Positions 1 to 5,348 of a stretch of 5,348 bases of DNA are shown here, one piece after another. The notes under the pieces were generated by a model. It ran no database searches. It was not told where the DNA came from and worked only from the letters and a program-made list of their open reading frames with translations. Origin of the DNA: Methanocaldococcaceae archaeon (GTDB lineage: Archaea; AGJL01; Methanococci; Methanococcales; Methanocaldococcaceae); assembly GCA_027023665.1 (NCBI GenBank), contig JALVUY010000005.1:1-5348 (forward strand), written 5' to 3'. Each line of letters begins with the position of its first letter. The stretch's first letter is position 1. Both the position numbers and the translations under genes were made by a program.

Positions 1-40
1 TAAGTAATATATACCCAATAATATTAATATTTTTCGGCAT
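1..40 (-). CDS. N-terminal fragment of a divergently transcribed gene, probably a membrane or secreted protein
   Basis: Reading the minus strand from base 40 gives MPKNINIIGYILL before the window ends, with no stop. The start is chosen because GGTGAT (minus strand, 49 to 44) stands three bases before this ATG, the same spacing seen in front of the genes at 208 and 3688; the ATG at 43-41 touches the ribosome binding site and is a less likely start. A TTTATATA box on the minus strand at 108-101 lies at a suitable distance for a leader of about 40 bases. The fragment has one lysine followed by a hydrophobic run, as at the beginning of a signal peptide or a first membrane helix, but 13 residues cannot identify a family. 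It is transcribed away from the cohesin-like gene unit and shares its control region. Confidence 0.6.
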   Translation of the reverse strand, partial: MPKNINIIGYILL

Positions 41-43
41 CAT

Positions 44-49
44 ATCACC
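44..49 (-). promoter_or_regulatory. Ribosome binding site of the leftward gene
   Basis: The plus strand reads ATCACC, so the minus strand carries GGTGAT, a perfect match to the archaeal 16S anti-Shine-Dalgarno sequence. It is three bases before the ATG at 40-38 and is the main evidence that a real gene starts here. Confidence 0.7.
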
Positions 50-100
50 ATTTAATATTTATATAAGATTGTTATTAAATTGTTAAAGATATTATGAGAT

Positions 101-108
101 TATATAAA
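101..108 (-). promoter_or_regulatory. Candidate TATA box for the leftward gene
   Basis: The minus strand reads TTTATATA, the consensus methanogen TATA box. Counting about 25 bases downstream puts the transcription start near 79, giving a leader of about 40 bases that includes the GGTGAT at 49-44. In DNA this rich in A and T such matches also occur by chance; the geometry is what supports it. Confidence 0.5.
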
Positions 109-133
109 AAAATCTTAAGTTAACATGATGTCG

Positions 134-160
134 TTTATTATATAGAGTTATATATATTTT
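134..160 (+). promoter_or_regulatory. Candidate promoter of the cohesin-like gene unit
   Basis: Two overlapping choices of TATA box are visible: TTTATTATATA at 134-144 and TTATATATATTTT at 148-160. They would place the transcription start near 165 or near 177, leaving a leader of roughly 30 to 43 bases with the GGTGAT at 199-204 inside it. I cannot choose between them by eye. This is the only plausible promoter region for the three genes that follow, because the downstream junctions are too tight for separate ones. Confidence 0.45.
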
Positions 161-198
161 ACGGTATTTTTTAATATAGGTAAAATAAACTTTAGTTC

Positions 199-204
199 GG
201 TGAT
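199..204 (+). promoter_or_regulatory. Ribosome binding site fixing the start at 208
   Basis: GGTGAT lies three bases before the ATG at 208. A second in-frame ATG three codons on (MNKM) is not the better start because the spacing to GGTGAT would be too long. Confidence 0.8.
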
Positions 205-207
205 ATC

Positions 208-771
208 ATGAATAAAATGAGAAAATATATGGCGCTATTGATTTTTTTTATACTACCCACATGTATGGCATTAGATATCTCAGTAAAAGCTCCTTCTGAA
301 GTAAAAAAAGGAGAGGTATTTACTGTAGAGATTTATGCAAAGAATGTTTCAAATTGTGGAGGTTTACAGTGTAATATTTATGTTTCAGATAATTTGATGA
401 TAGAAAAAGTTATAAACTATAATGTAGGAGCAGATCTAAACTTAACAAAAAATAATAATAATAGTGCGTTAATTCAGTATGCTTTTTTAAATAAGCCAAA
501 AAATGGAGATTTTAAAGTTGGAGATGTAATAATAAAAGCACTAAAACCAGGAAATGCTTGGATAGAGATAAAGGCTGTAGGGTCTAACAGTGAGGGAAAT
601 GCTATAAAAATCCCTCTAAAAACTTTAGAATTGAAAGTGTTAAATATATCGAATACTTCTAAAAATCTTGAAGAAAATAGTACATTTTCGTTTAATTCCA
701 CGTTATTAGCTATTTTAATAATTATAATTGTGTTAATTGGAGTCATAGCATACATAGTTAAAAAAAGGTGA
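208..771 (+). CDS. Small membrane-anchored surface protein with one cohesin-like domain
   Basis: This 187-residue protein appears to be secreted and held in the membrane by its C-terminus. Residues 1-21 look like a signal peptide (positive start, hydrophobic core, cleavage probably after TCMA). Residues 23-146 read as a single cohesin-like beta-sandwich: a VKKGEVFTVEIYAKNV opening strand pair, a GDFKVGDVIIKAL segment, and a closing SEGNAIKIPL...LELKV, the same order as in bacterial and archaeal cohesins. A short Asn/Ser/Thr-rich stalk leads to a membrane helix at about 165-184 and a KKR end that should stay in the cytoplasm. Two cysteines lie close together at C50 and C55 (NCGGLQC). About seven N-X-S/T sequons suggest glycosylation. 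The gene opens a three-gene unit, and its TGA stop sits inside the next gene's ribosome binding site. Cohesin-like is a judgement from pattern; another immunoglobulin-like adhesion fold is possible. The function is unknown. Confidence 0.75.
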   Translation: MNKMRKYMALLIFFILPTCMALDISVKAPSEVKKGEVFTVEIYAKNVSNCGGLQCNIYVSDNLMIEKVINYNVGADLNLTKNNNNSALIQYAFLNKPKNGDFKVGDVIIKALKPGNAWIEIKAVGSNSEGNAIKIPLKTLELKVLNISNTSKNLEENSTFSFNSTLLAILIIIIVLIGVIAYIVKKR

Positions 772-772
772 T
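767..772 (+). promoter_or_regulatory. Ribosome binding site overlapping the upstream stop codon
   Basis: GGTGAT at 767-772 contains the TGA stop of the first cohesin-like gene (769-771) and lies five bases before the ATG at 778. Ribosomes finishing the first gene release on the binding site of the second, which suggests translational coupling. Confidence 0.8.
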
Positions 773-777
773 TAATA

Positions 778-1611
778 ATGAATAAATATTTTTTAATTTT
801 TTTTCTATTTTTTGTTTTTATTTTAAATAATTGTTATGGAAACAATGTTTATGTTAAATTAGTCCCTAATGAAGTCGTTACAAATGGGAGTATAGTTAAG
901 TTTAATATAACTGTTGAAAATATACCCAAAATTGGTGATATTAAGTATAGTGATAGAGAAGAAGATGGAGGATGTAGAGGAGTTAGTATATATATAAACT
1001 ATTCTCCTGATTATCTAAAACCATATGGATTTAATTGGAGTAGTTTATGTAATAAAGAGGGTATGCTAAAATATTATGATTTTAAAAATGGAACATTCTC
1101 ACTAAAAATCGTTTTTAAAAAACCTATTGAAGAAGATTTTAGTATTGGAGAAATAATGTTTGTTCCAATTAAAGAAGGAGAAACTCAATTAAATATTTCA
1201 GGAGTCGTTAGTTCGGCATTAGGATATGCATACAATGGGATACAGACATATGAAGAGTATAATACTCTTCAATGGAAAAAGTATCCTATTACTGAATTTT
1301 TTGGGGCAAAAGTTATTATTAAAGGAGTTAAAAATATATCAAACATATCTTCTCAAAATTTAAAAGAAGAATCTGAATCTTTAGGGACGACTTCACCTTC
1401 TACCATAATAAACAGAATATATATAACACCAAATGTCAATGAGCCAGAAGTTATTGTTAAAGAAATTAATGTAACTGAATATCAGCCTGTTGTTAAGATA
1501 ATTGTTGAAAAAAAGATCGATTTTAATAATATAGAAACTGATATTCTTTATTTAGTTTCTGGAGTATTAATAGGAGTTATTTTTGGATTTATATTAACAA
1601 GATTTAAATAA
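778..1611 (+). CDS. Membrane-anchored surface protein with one cohesin-like domain and a long stalk
   Basis: This 277-residue protein has the same plan as its upstream neighbour but is larger. Residues 1-21 form a very Phe-rich signal peptide ending NNCYG. Residues 23-184 resemble a cohesin-like beta-sandwich (NGSIVKFNITVENI opening, FSIGEIMFVPIKEGETQLNISGV in the second half, closing strand AKVIIKG), with an insertion relative to the first protein around residues 54-66 and a longer loop at 149-175. Cysteines C66 and C91 are the only ones left in the mature protein and could form a disulfide; C66 falls just before the same strand as C50 of the first protein. Residues 185-253 are a Ser/Thr/Asn-rich then Val/Glu-rich stalk, and about 256-273 form a membrane helix followed by TRFK. 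It is preceded by an overlapping ribosome binding site and followed after 14 bases by the third gene. The domain call is weaker here than for the third protein. The function is unknown. Confidence 0.7.
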   Translation: MNKYFLIFFLFFVFILNNCYGNNVYVKLVPNEVVTNGSIVKFNITVENIPKIGDIKYSDREEDGGCRGVSIYINYSPDYLKPYGFNWSSLCNKEGMLKYYDFKNGTFSLKIVFKKPIEEDFSIGEIMFVPIKEGETQLNISGVVSSALGYAYNGIQTYEEYNTLQWKKYPITEFFGAKVIIKGVKNISNISSQNLKEESESLGTTSPSTIINRIYITPNVNEPEVIVKEINVTEYQPVVKIIVEKKIDFNNIETDILYLVSGVLIGVIFGFILTRFK

Positions 1612-1615
1612 TAAA

Positions 1616-1621
1616 GGGGAT
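1616..1621 (+). promoter_or_regulatory. Variant ribosome binding site GGGGAT
   Basis: GGGGAT differs in one base from the GGTGAT used elsewhere in the window and lies four bases before the ATG at 1626. It sits in the 14-base gap after the second cohesin-like gene, so translation of the third gene should follow on the same message. Confidence 0.65.
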
Positions 1622-1625
1622 AACA

Positions 1626-3641
1626 ATGAGACAGAAATTTTTAATATTAATTTTAATTCCATTTATATTATATTTTCATACAAGTTTTGGTGATGAGGTT
1701 AAACTAATCCCAGAGAATATTACTGTCAATGAATATGACTCCTTTACTTTAACCCTAACCGTTAATACATCTGAAAAATTAGGTGGATTTCAAGATACCA
1801 TATATTACCCAACCTCTCTAAATATAACTCCAGATGATATAATTTTAAGTGATATAAGTAATAATGCAAATTTAAAGAAAATTTCTGTAGAGAATGGCAT
1901 GATAAATATACAATTAACATGGTTCAGTAATTATCCCTCTGGGAACTTTACAATCGCTACTTTGAAATTTAGGACATTAAATAATGGGACATATACAATT
2001 TTTCAAAAGCCTGTACTTTCTGATGAAAATGGAGATGTATTAAAAAATGTAACCTATAACTCTGTAAATGTAACTGTTATTGGACTAAATTCAACAATTG
2101 TAGAAATAATCCCTATAAATCCAAAAGTAAATGAAAATTTTGATACAATTGTTTCAATAAAAAATGCAAAAGGAAATATAACCAATATAACAGGAACAAT
2201 ATATTACCCTAATTTAACTTTAGTAAATTTAAACTTCTATTATTTAGAAGATAACATTTCAAATGTAAATTTAAATTATAATAATAACAGTTTGTCTTTT
2301 TTCATAAATTTAAATACCTCAAAAGAAGACTTTGATTTGATGAAATTAACATTTTTTACCAATAAAACTGGAAATTACATAATTAATGCATCTATAAAAA
2401 TAAATGGTAATGAAACTATTGTAAAACCCGCAAATTTTACCATAGAGAATGAGACCATTACTACAGAAAAGTACGTTGGTTTTTATACTACAGAAAAAAA
2501 TATTACCTATGGAGATATTGGACTTTGTTACATTGAGGCAAAAAATATTGATGCAAACATATCTGAAATTAAAGGAAAAATAATCTATAATTCTTCTATA
2601 CTAAAAATAAGTGATATATCTACAAGTTTAAATACTATTGAGAAAAATTGGACTGTTGAAAATGGAACGTTAGATTTTGATATTAAAATAAATGGAACAA
2701 AAAGTGGTAGCTTTAATATTTTGTCTTTTTGGATAGAGCCACTAAAGAATGAGAATCTAACGACAGAAATAAAAATTTCCTATATTTACCTGTTTGATGA
2801 AAATGGAAAAATTGTAGAAGTTCCATTGAAAGACATAATGATTATTCATATAATCCCAATAGCGGAGGAAAATATATCATTACCAAAAGCATACTTTGCA
2901 TATGAGATTGTTGATAATTACGAAGTACATTTCTATTCTTTATGTCAGGGAAGTACTGAACTTCACTACTATTGGAATTTTGGTGATAATTCAACTTCAA
3001 CATCTCCAAATCCAATTCATAAATATAAAAAAGAAGGAGTTTATCTTGTAAAATTAAAAGTTAATGATACTTTTGGTCATACATCTTATGATGAGTGTGT
3101 AATTGAAATAAAGAAATTAAATCCTATTAATGTTTCACTTAGTAATAAAACAATACATCTTAATGGAACTAATGAGACAAATGTAACAATATATTGTAAT
3201 ATTACAGTTAAAAATCCATTCAATAAAAAGATTAGAGGATATATTTACTTTGTAGATTATGGAAACTATAAACCAAATGAAACATCAATAGAATTTGAAT
3301 TACAACCAAATGAAACAAAAATAATTTCAATTCCAATAAATATTTCACAAAGCACAGAAATAAAAGGTTATGTTATATATTATATGCCTTATAAGAGATT
3401 AAAAGATTATATATGGAATTTTAAAGAATCTGTTGAAATTATAAAGCCAAAAAAAGTGAAATTTAATGATTATTATTATACTCTGAAAATTAATCAATCA
3501 AAAGTTATTATAAAAATTAATAAAATCGTAAAAAATTACACAATCACAAAAAGAGTAGATATTGAAAATGAACCAAATATTTGGCTATCTTTAATCGGAT
3601 TTTTAATAGGGTTAATGGTAATTCGTTTAATAATTAAATAA
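1626..3641 (+). CDS. Large membrane-anchored surface protein with three cohesin-like domains and a PKD domain
   Basis: This 671-residue protein is the largest member of the unit and has the look of an anchored scaffold. A signal peptide covers residues 1-22 (cleavage probably after TSFG). Three cohesin-like beta-sandwiches follow at about 24-151, 156-278 and 282-413; each has a TIYYP or KIIYN strand, and the first and third end with the typical D-E-N-G hairpin (LSDENGDVL, LFDENGKIVEVPL). A PKD domain occupies about 420-497 with the hallmark WNFGD at 450-454 and the HKYKKEGVYLVKLKVND strands. Residues 500-607 form another beta-rich domain, perhaps CARDB-like. A lysine-rich linker leads to a membrane helix at about 652-670 and a final lysine. 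About 40 N-X-S/T sequons are present. The cysteines are C301, C440, C491 and C524; C440 and C491 both lie in the PKD domain and could pair. PKD domains generally serve as protein-protein or glycan-contact spacers at the surface. No catalytic motif or dockerin is seen, so a binding or structural role is inferred. Confidence 0.8.
   Translation: MRQKFLILILIPFILYFHTSFGDEVKLIPENITVNEYDSFTLTLTVNTSEKLGGFQDTIYYPTSLNITPDDIILSDISNNANLKKISVENGMINIQLTWFSNYPSGNFTIATLKFRTLNNGTYTIFQKPVLSDENGDVLKNVTYNSVNVTVIGLNSTIVEIIPINPKVNENFDTIVSIKNAKGNITNITGTIYYPNLTLVNLNFYYLEDNISNVNLNYNNNSLSFFINLNTSKEDFDLMKLTFFTNKTGNYIINASIKINGNETIVKPANFTIENETITTEKYVGFYTTEKNITYGDIGLCYIEAKNIDANISEIKGKIIYNSSILKISDISTSLNTIEKNWTVENGTLDFDIKINGTKSGSFNILSFWIEPLKNENLTTEIKISYIYLFDENGKIVEVPLKDIMIIHIIPIAEENISLPKAYFAYEIVDNYEVHFYSLCQGSTELHYYWNFGDNSTSTSPNPIHKYKKEGVYLVKLKVNDTFGHTSYDECVIEIKKLNPINVSLSNKTIHLNGTNETNVTIYCNITVKNPFNKKIRGYIYFVDYGNYKPNETSIEFELQPNETKIISIPINISQSTEIKGYVIYYMPYKRLKDYIWNFKESVEIIKPKKVKFNDYYYTLKINQSKVIIKINKIVKNYTITKRVDIENEPNIWLSLIGFLIGLMVIRLIIK
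1695..2864 (+). repeat. Three tandem cohesin-like domain repeats in protein
   Basis: The three copies begin near 1695, 2091 and 2469 and are diverged at the DNA level, so they are seen by protein pattern only. Matching elements are TIYYPTSLN, TIYYPNLTL and KIIYNSSIL; the KISVENGMINIQ, NYNNNSLSFFI and WTVENGTLDFDI strands; and the GNFTIATLKF, EDFDLMKLTF and GSFNILSFWI segments. The middle copy lacks the clear DENG hairpin near its end. Confidence 0.7.
2883..3116 (+). other. PKD domain coding segment
   Basis: Residues 420-497 of the large surface protein. The motif WNFGDNS, then a PNPIHKY turn, then EGVYLVKLKVND is the canonical order of a PKD (polycystic kidney disease type) beta-sandwich, common in archaeal surface-layer and adhesion proteins. 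Cysteines 440 and 491 at its start and end may stabilise it by a disulfide. Confidence 0.85.
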
Positions 3642-3642
3642 T

Positions 3643-3662
3643 CTATTTTTCCTGTTTATAAT
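3643..3662 (+). promoter_or_regulatory. Junction with a U-rich possible terminator and a TATA-like box
   Basis: In the 46 bases between the surface-protein unit and the ABC ATPase there is CTATTTTTCC (3643-3652), which could end the upstream transcript in the archaeal U-rich manner, and TTTATAAT (3655-3662), which could be a TATA box. The latter would start transcription near 3683, too late to include the ribosome binding site at 3678. A box further upstream, TTTAATAATTAAATA at about 3625-3639 within the end of the previous gene, would fit better. Whether the ATPase is part of the same transcript is therefore undecided. Confidence 0.3.
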
Positions 3663-3677
3663 ATCATCCATATCCGT

Positions 3678-3684
3678 AGGTGAT
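3678..3684 (+). promoter_or_regulatory. Ribosome binding site of the ABC ATPase
   Basis: AGGTGAT, a strong match to the archaeal anti-Shine-Dalgarno sequence, three bases before the ATG at 3688; it fixes the start codon. Confidence 0.8.
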
Positions 3685-3687
3685 TTA

Positions 3688-4815
3688 ATGCTAAAGACGG
3701 AAAATCTTGCCGTTGGTTATCATAAGAGGATTGTTGTAGATAATGTAAATTTAGAAGTTAAGGAGGGAGAAATTTTAGCAATAATTGGTCCAAACGGAGT
3801 AGGAAAATCTACACTTTTAAAGTGTATAGCAACATATTTAAAACCGATAAAAGGAGTTGTTTATTTAGATTCAAAAATAATACATAAACTAAAACCTTCT
3901 GAACTTGCTAAACAGATGGCAGTAGTTTTAACAGAGAGAGTAAATCCAGGAAATTTAACAGGATTTGATATAATTGCAATAGGTAGGCATCCATATACAG
4001 ATTTATTTGGAAGATTATCAGAGAGAGATAAAGAGATTATTATAAATTCTGCAAAGGCCGTTAATGCACTACATCTACTTGAAAAAAACTTCCTTGAAAT
4101 GAGTGATGGAGAGAGACAGAAGATAATGATTGCAAGGGCGTTAGCACAAGAACCAAAGGTTTTAATTTTGGATGAACCTACATCCTTCTTAGATGCAAAG
4201 CATAAGATAGAACTTACATTGTTGTTGAGAAAGTTAGCAACAGAAAAAAATCTCGCTATAATTGTAACTATTCACGACATAGAATTGGCTTTAAGAATTG
4301 CCGATAAAATAGCACTAATCAAAGATGGTAAGATAATAGCTTATGGACATCCTGAGGATGTTATGGACAAAGAGACAGTAAATAATTTATATGATTTAAA
4401 AAGTGCAAATTTTAGTAAAGAAATTGGTTATTTTGAATTAAAAAATGAAAATACTACCAATAAAAAAGTTTTTGTTGTTTGTGGGGGAGGTAGTGGGGCT
4501 AATGTTTTAAGATATTTGGTTAAGAATGGATATAAGGTTTATTGTGGAATTTTACATGAAAATGATATTGATTATATAATAGCTAAAACAATGGAAGTTG
4601 AGATTATTGAAGAGAAAGCATATCAACCAATTTCTGAAGATACCTTTAATAAGGCATTAAAATACTTAAAAATGTGTGATGTTGTGATAGATACAAACTT
4701 TCCAGTTGGGGAGATGAATAAATTAAACTTAAAACTTATAGAAAATGCCAAAAAAGTTATAAAATACAATGGAAGCATTAAAGATTTAGAATCTCAATTA
4801 TTAAAGCTCATCTAA
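3688..4815 (+). CDS. ABC transporter ATP-binding protein, iron-siderophore/heme/cobalamin (FecE/BtuD) type, with C-terminal extension
   Basis: A cytoplasmic ATPase that powers import of an iron chelate, heme or corrinoid through a FecCD/BtuC-type permease. Visible motifs are Walker A GPNGVGKST (34-42), the GRHPYT segment typical of this family (99-104), signature MSDGERQ (138-144), Walker B VLILDEP (158-164), D-loop FLDA (167-170) and the switch histidine H196 in TIHD. The Q-loop region reads AVVLTERV (78-85), so the usual glutamine appears to be replaced; to my recollection this is common in archaeal members. Residues 1-250 make the normal ATPase. Residues 259-375 add a second domain that begins KVFVVCGGGSG, a glycine-rich Rossmann-like turn, followed by GILHENDIDY and VVIDTNFPVGE. 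Similar C-terminal domains are known in archaeal BtuD-like ATPases, including the haloarchaeal cobalamin transporter, but have no clear assigned role. The family does not settle the substrate. Neither permease nor binding protein is in the window. Confidence 0.9.
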   Translation: MLKTENLAVGYHKRIVVDNVNLEVKEGEILAIIGPNGVGKSTLLKCIATYLKPIKGVVYLDSKIIHKLKPSELAKQMAVVLTERVNPGNLTGFDIIAIGRHPYTDLFGRLSERDKEIIINSAKAVNALHLLEKNFLEMSDGERQKIMIARALAQEPKVLILDEPTSFLDAKHKIELTLLLRKLATEKNLAIIVTIHDIELALRIADKIALIKDGKIIAYGHPEDVMDKETVNNLYDLKSANFSKEIGYFELKNENTTNKKVFVVCGGGSGANVLRYLVKNGYKVYCGILHENDIDYIIAKTMEVEIIEEKAYQPISEDTFNKALKYLKMCDVVIDTNFPVGEMNKLNLKLIENAKKVIKYNGSIKDLESQLLKLI

Positions 4816-4825
4816 AAATTAAAAA
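4814..4825 (-). terminator. Possible U-rich terminator of the radical SAM gene
   Basis: On the minus strand TTTTTAATTTTT follows the stop codon of the radical SAM gene within three bases. Archaeal termination often needs only such a T-rich stretch. It overlaps the last bases of the convergent ABC ATPase gene. Confidence 0.4.
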
Positions 4826-4827
4826 CT

Positions 4828-5348
4828 TTATTTATCAAATTTTATAATTTCTTTAACTTTTTTATGCATTCTAAAATCTAATGAGGTAGTTACATTACTT
4901 AAATATTTTTTTGCAATTTCTTTTGCCTTTAAAAGTTCTTCCTTTGTTGGTTTTCGCGCATTTAAATTATTGTTAAAGGGAGTATATCCAATAATCCTAT
5001 ATCTAACATCCCATTTACTTAAAAATTTTGCAATCTTTTCAATCTCATCGAAATCAACAATATTTGGGATTAAAACAGCATCTACTTCAAAATTAAGCTT
5101 TTTCTTTGCTAAATATTCTATACATTTTAAAACATTTTTATTTGATTTGCCAGTTAGATATTTGTGTTTTTCATCATCAAATGCCTTTAAATCAACATGT
5201 ATTTCATCAACAAATAAATCATCAACAATATTTTTTAAATAATATCCATTTGTTGTTAGAATCACTTTTCTATCTTTACTCTTTAACAATCTTGTAAATT
5301 CTGGCAAATCTTTCTGGAGTGTAGGCTCACCACCAGCTATTAATACAG
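4828..5348 (-). CDS. C-terminal part of a radical SAM protein, pyruvate formate-lyase activating enzyme-like (cut by window edge)
   Basis: The reading frame enters from the right edge and gives 172 residues, beginning VLIAGGEPTLQKD. GGEPTLQ is the radical SAM motif that contacts the methionine of S-adenosylmethionine. The TTG at 5307 is an internal leucine, not a start, because the frame stays open to the edge with conserved motif ahead of it. Further along are LTTNG and VDLKAF, which correspond to DTNG and DLDLK in pyruvate formate-lyase activating enzyme, then LTGKSNKNVLKCIEYL and IIGYTPFN, also in the family's order. The CxxxCxxC that binds the 4Fe-4S cluster must lie beyond the window. 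Members of this family usually make a glycyl radical on a partner enzyme or modify a peptide or cofactor; the target cannot be told from this half. It converges on the ABC ATPase with 12 bases between the stops. Confidence 0.85.
   Translation of the reverse strand, partial: VLIAGGEPTLQKDLPEFTRLLKSKDRKVILTTNGYYLKNIVDDLFVDEIHVDLKAFDDEKHKYLTGKSNKNVLKCIEYLAKKKLNFEVDAVLIPNIVDFDEIEKIAKFLSKWDVRYRIIGYTPFNNNLNARKPTKEELLKAKEIAKKYLSNVTTSLDFRMHKKVKEIIKFDK

Noticed and set aside
451..465. Short AAT microsatellite
   Set aside because: It encodes a run of asparagines in a loop with only about four units; this is ordinary for the base composition.
474..755. Minus-strand open frame of 93 codons opposite the first surface protein
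   Set aside because: It lies wholly inside a convincing gene with signal peptide and membrane anchor, has no ribosome binding site pattern that I can see, and reads as a low-complexity hydrophobic shadow.
242..819. Poly-T tracts in the signal-peptide coding parts of the first two surface genes (T8 at 242-249; T6, T8, T6 and T5 between 789 and 819), possible slippage sites for phase variation
   Set aside because: They are explained by runs of TTT and ATT codons in hydrophobic signal peptides of a very AT-rich genome; both frames are intact and slippage cannot be judged from one sequence.
2013..2046. D-E-N-G-D sequence in the large protein as a dockerin calcium loop
   Set aside because: Only a single copy with no paired helix repeat; its position fits the terminal hairpin of a cohesin domain, which often contains such residues.
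4970..5297. Two plus-strand open frames inside the radical SAM gene
   Set aside because: The opposite strand carries clear radical SAM motifs; these frames are rich in Phe, Ser, Ile and His, as expected for the complement of lysine-rich coding sequence.
1..5348. CRISPR array, tRNA, rRNA or insertion sequence
   Set aside because: I saw no regularly spaced identical repeats, no GC-rich structured RNA island (which would stand out in a hyperthermophilic methanogen), and no transposase motif or terminal inverted repeats.

Overview
The window looks like a piece of a methanogenic archaeon, most likely class Methanococci (Methanocaldococcus or a close relative). The reasons are very AT-rich DNA, GGTGAT ribosome binding sites complementary to the archaeal 16S 3' end (AUCACC) placed a few bases before most starts, TTTATATA-type TATA boxes, almost exclusive AGA/AGG arginine and ATA isoleucine codons, and secreted proteins full of N-X-S/T sequons. 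The genus is an inference from style, not from a marker gene.

Layout. At 1-40 (minus) is the first 13 codons of a divergently transcribed gene that runs off the left edge. Bases 41-207 are a shared intergenic control region with TATA-like elements for both directions. From 208 to 3641 (plus) lies a tight three-gene unit of secreted, single-span membrane-anchored proteins built on cohesin-like beta-sandwich domains: a small one (187 aa, one domain), a medium one (277 aa, one domain plus stalk), and a large one (671 aa, three tandem domains, a PKD domain, a further beta domain and a C-terminal anchor). The first stop codon lies inside the second gene's ribosome binding site, and the second junction is 14 bases, so the three should be co-expressed and probably work together on the cell surface. 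From 3688 to 4815 (plus) is an ABC-transporter ATPase of the FecE/BtuD/HmuV type (iron-siderophore, heme or corrinoid uptake) that carries an extra Rossmann-like C-terminal domain. From 5348 to 4828 (minus, convergent with the ATPase, 12 bases between stops) is the C-terminal part of a radical SAM protein resembling pyruvate formate-lyase activating enzymes; its CxxxCxxC cluster lies beyond the right edge.

How they may work together. The cohesin-like unit reads as a surface assembly: three anchored modules of graded size, two with cysteines near the same early strand, all heavily predicted to be N-glycosylated. No dockerin partner, substrate-binding protein or permease is visible in the window. 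Proximity to a metal/cofactor-type ABC ATPase permits, but does not prove, a role in capturing or passing a nutrient to a transporter; a structural or scaffold role is equally open.
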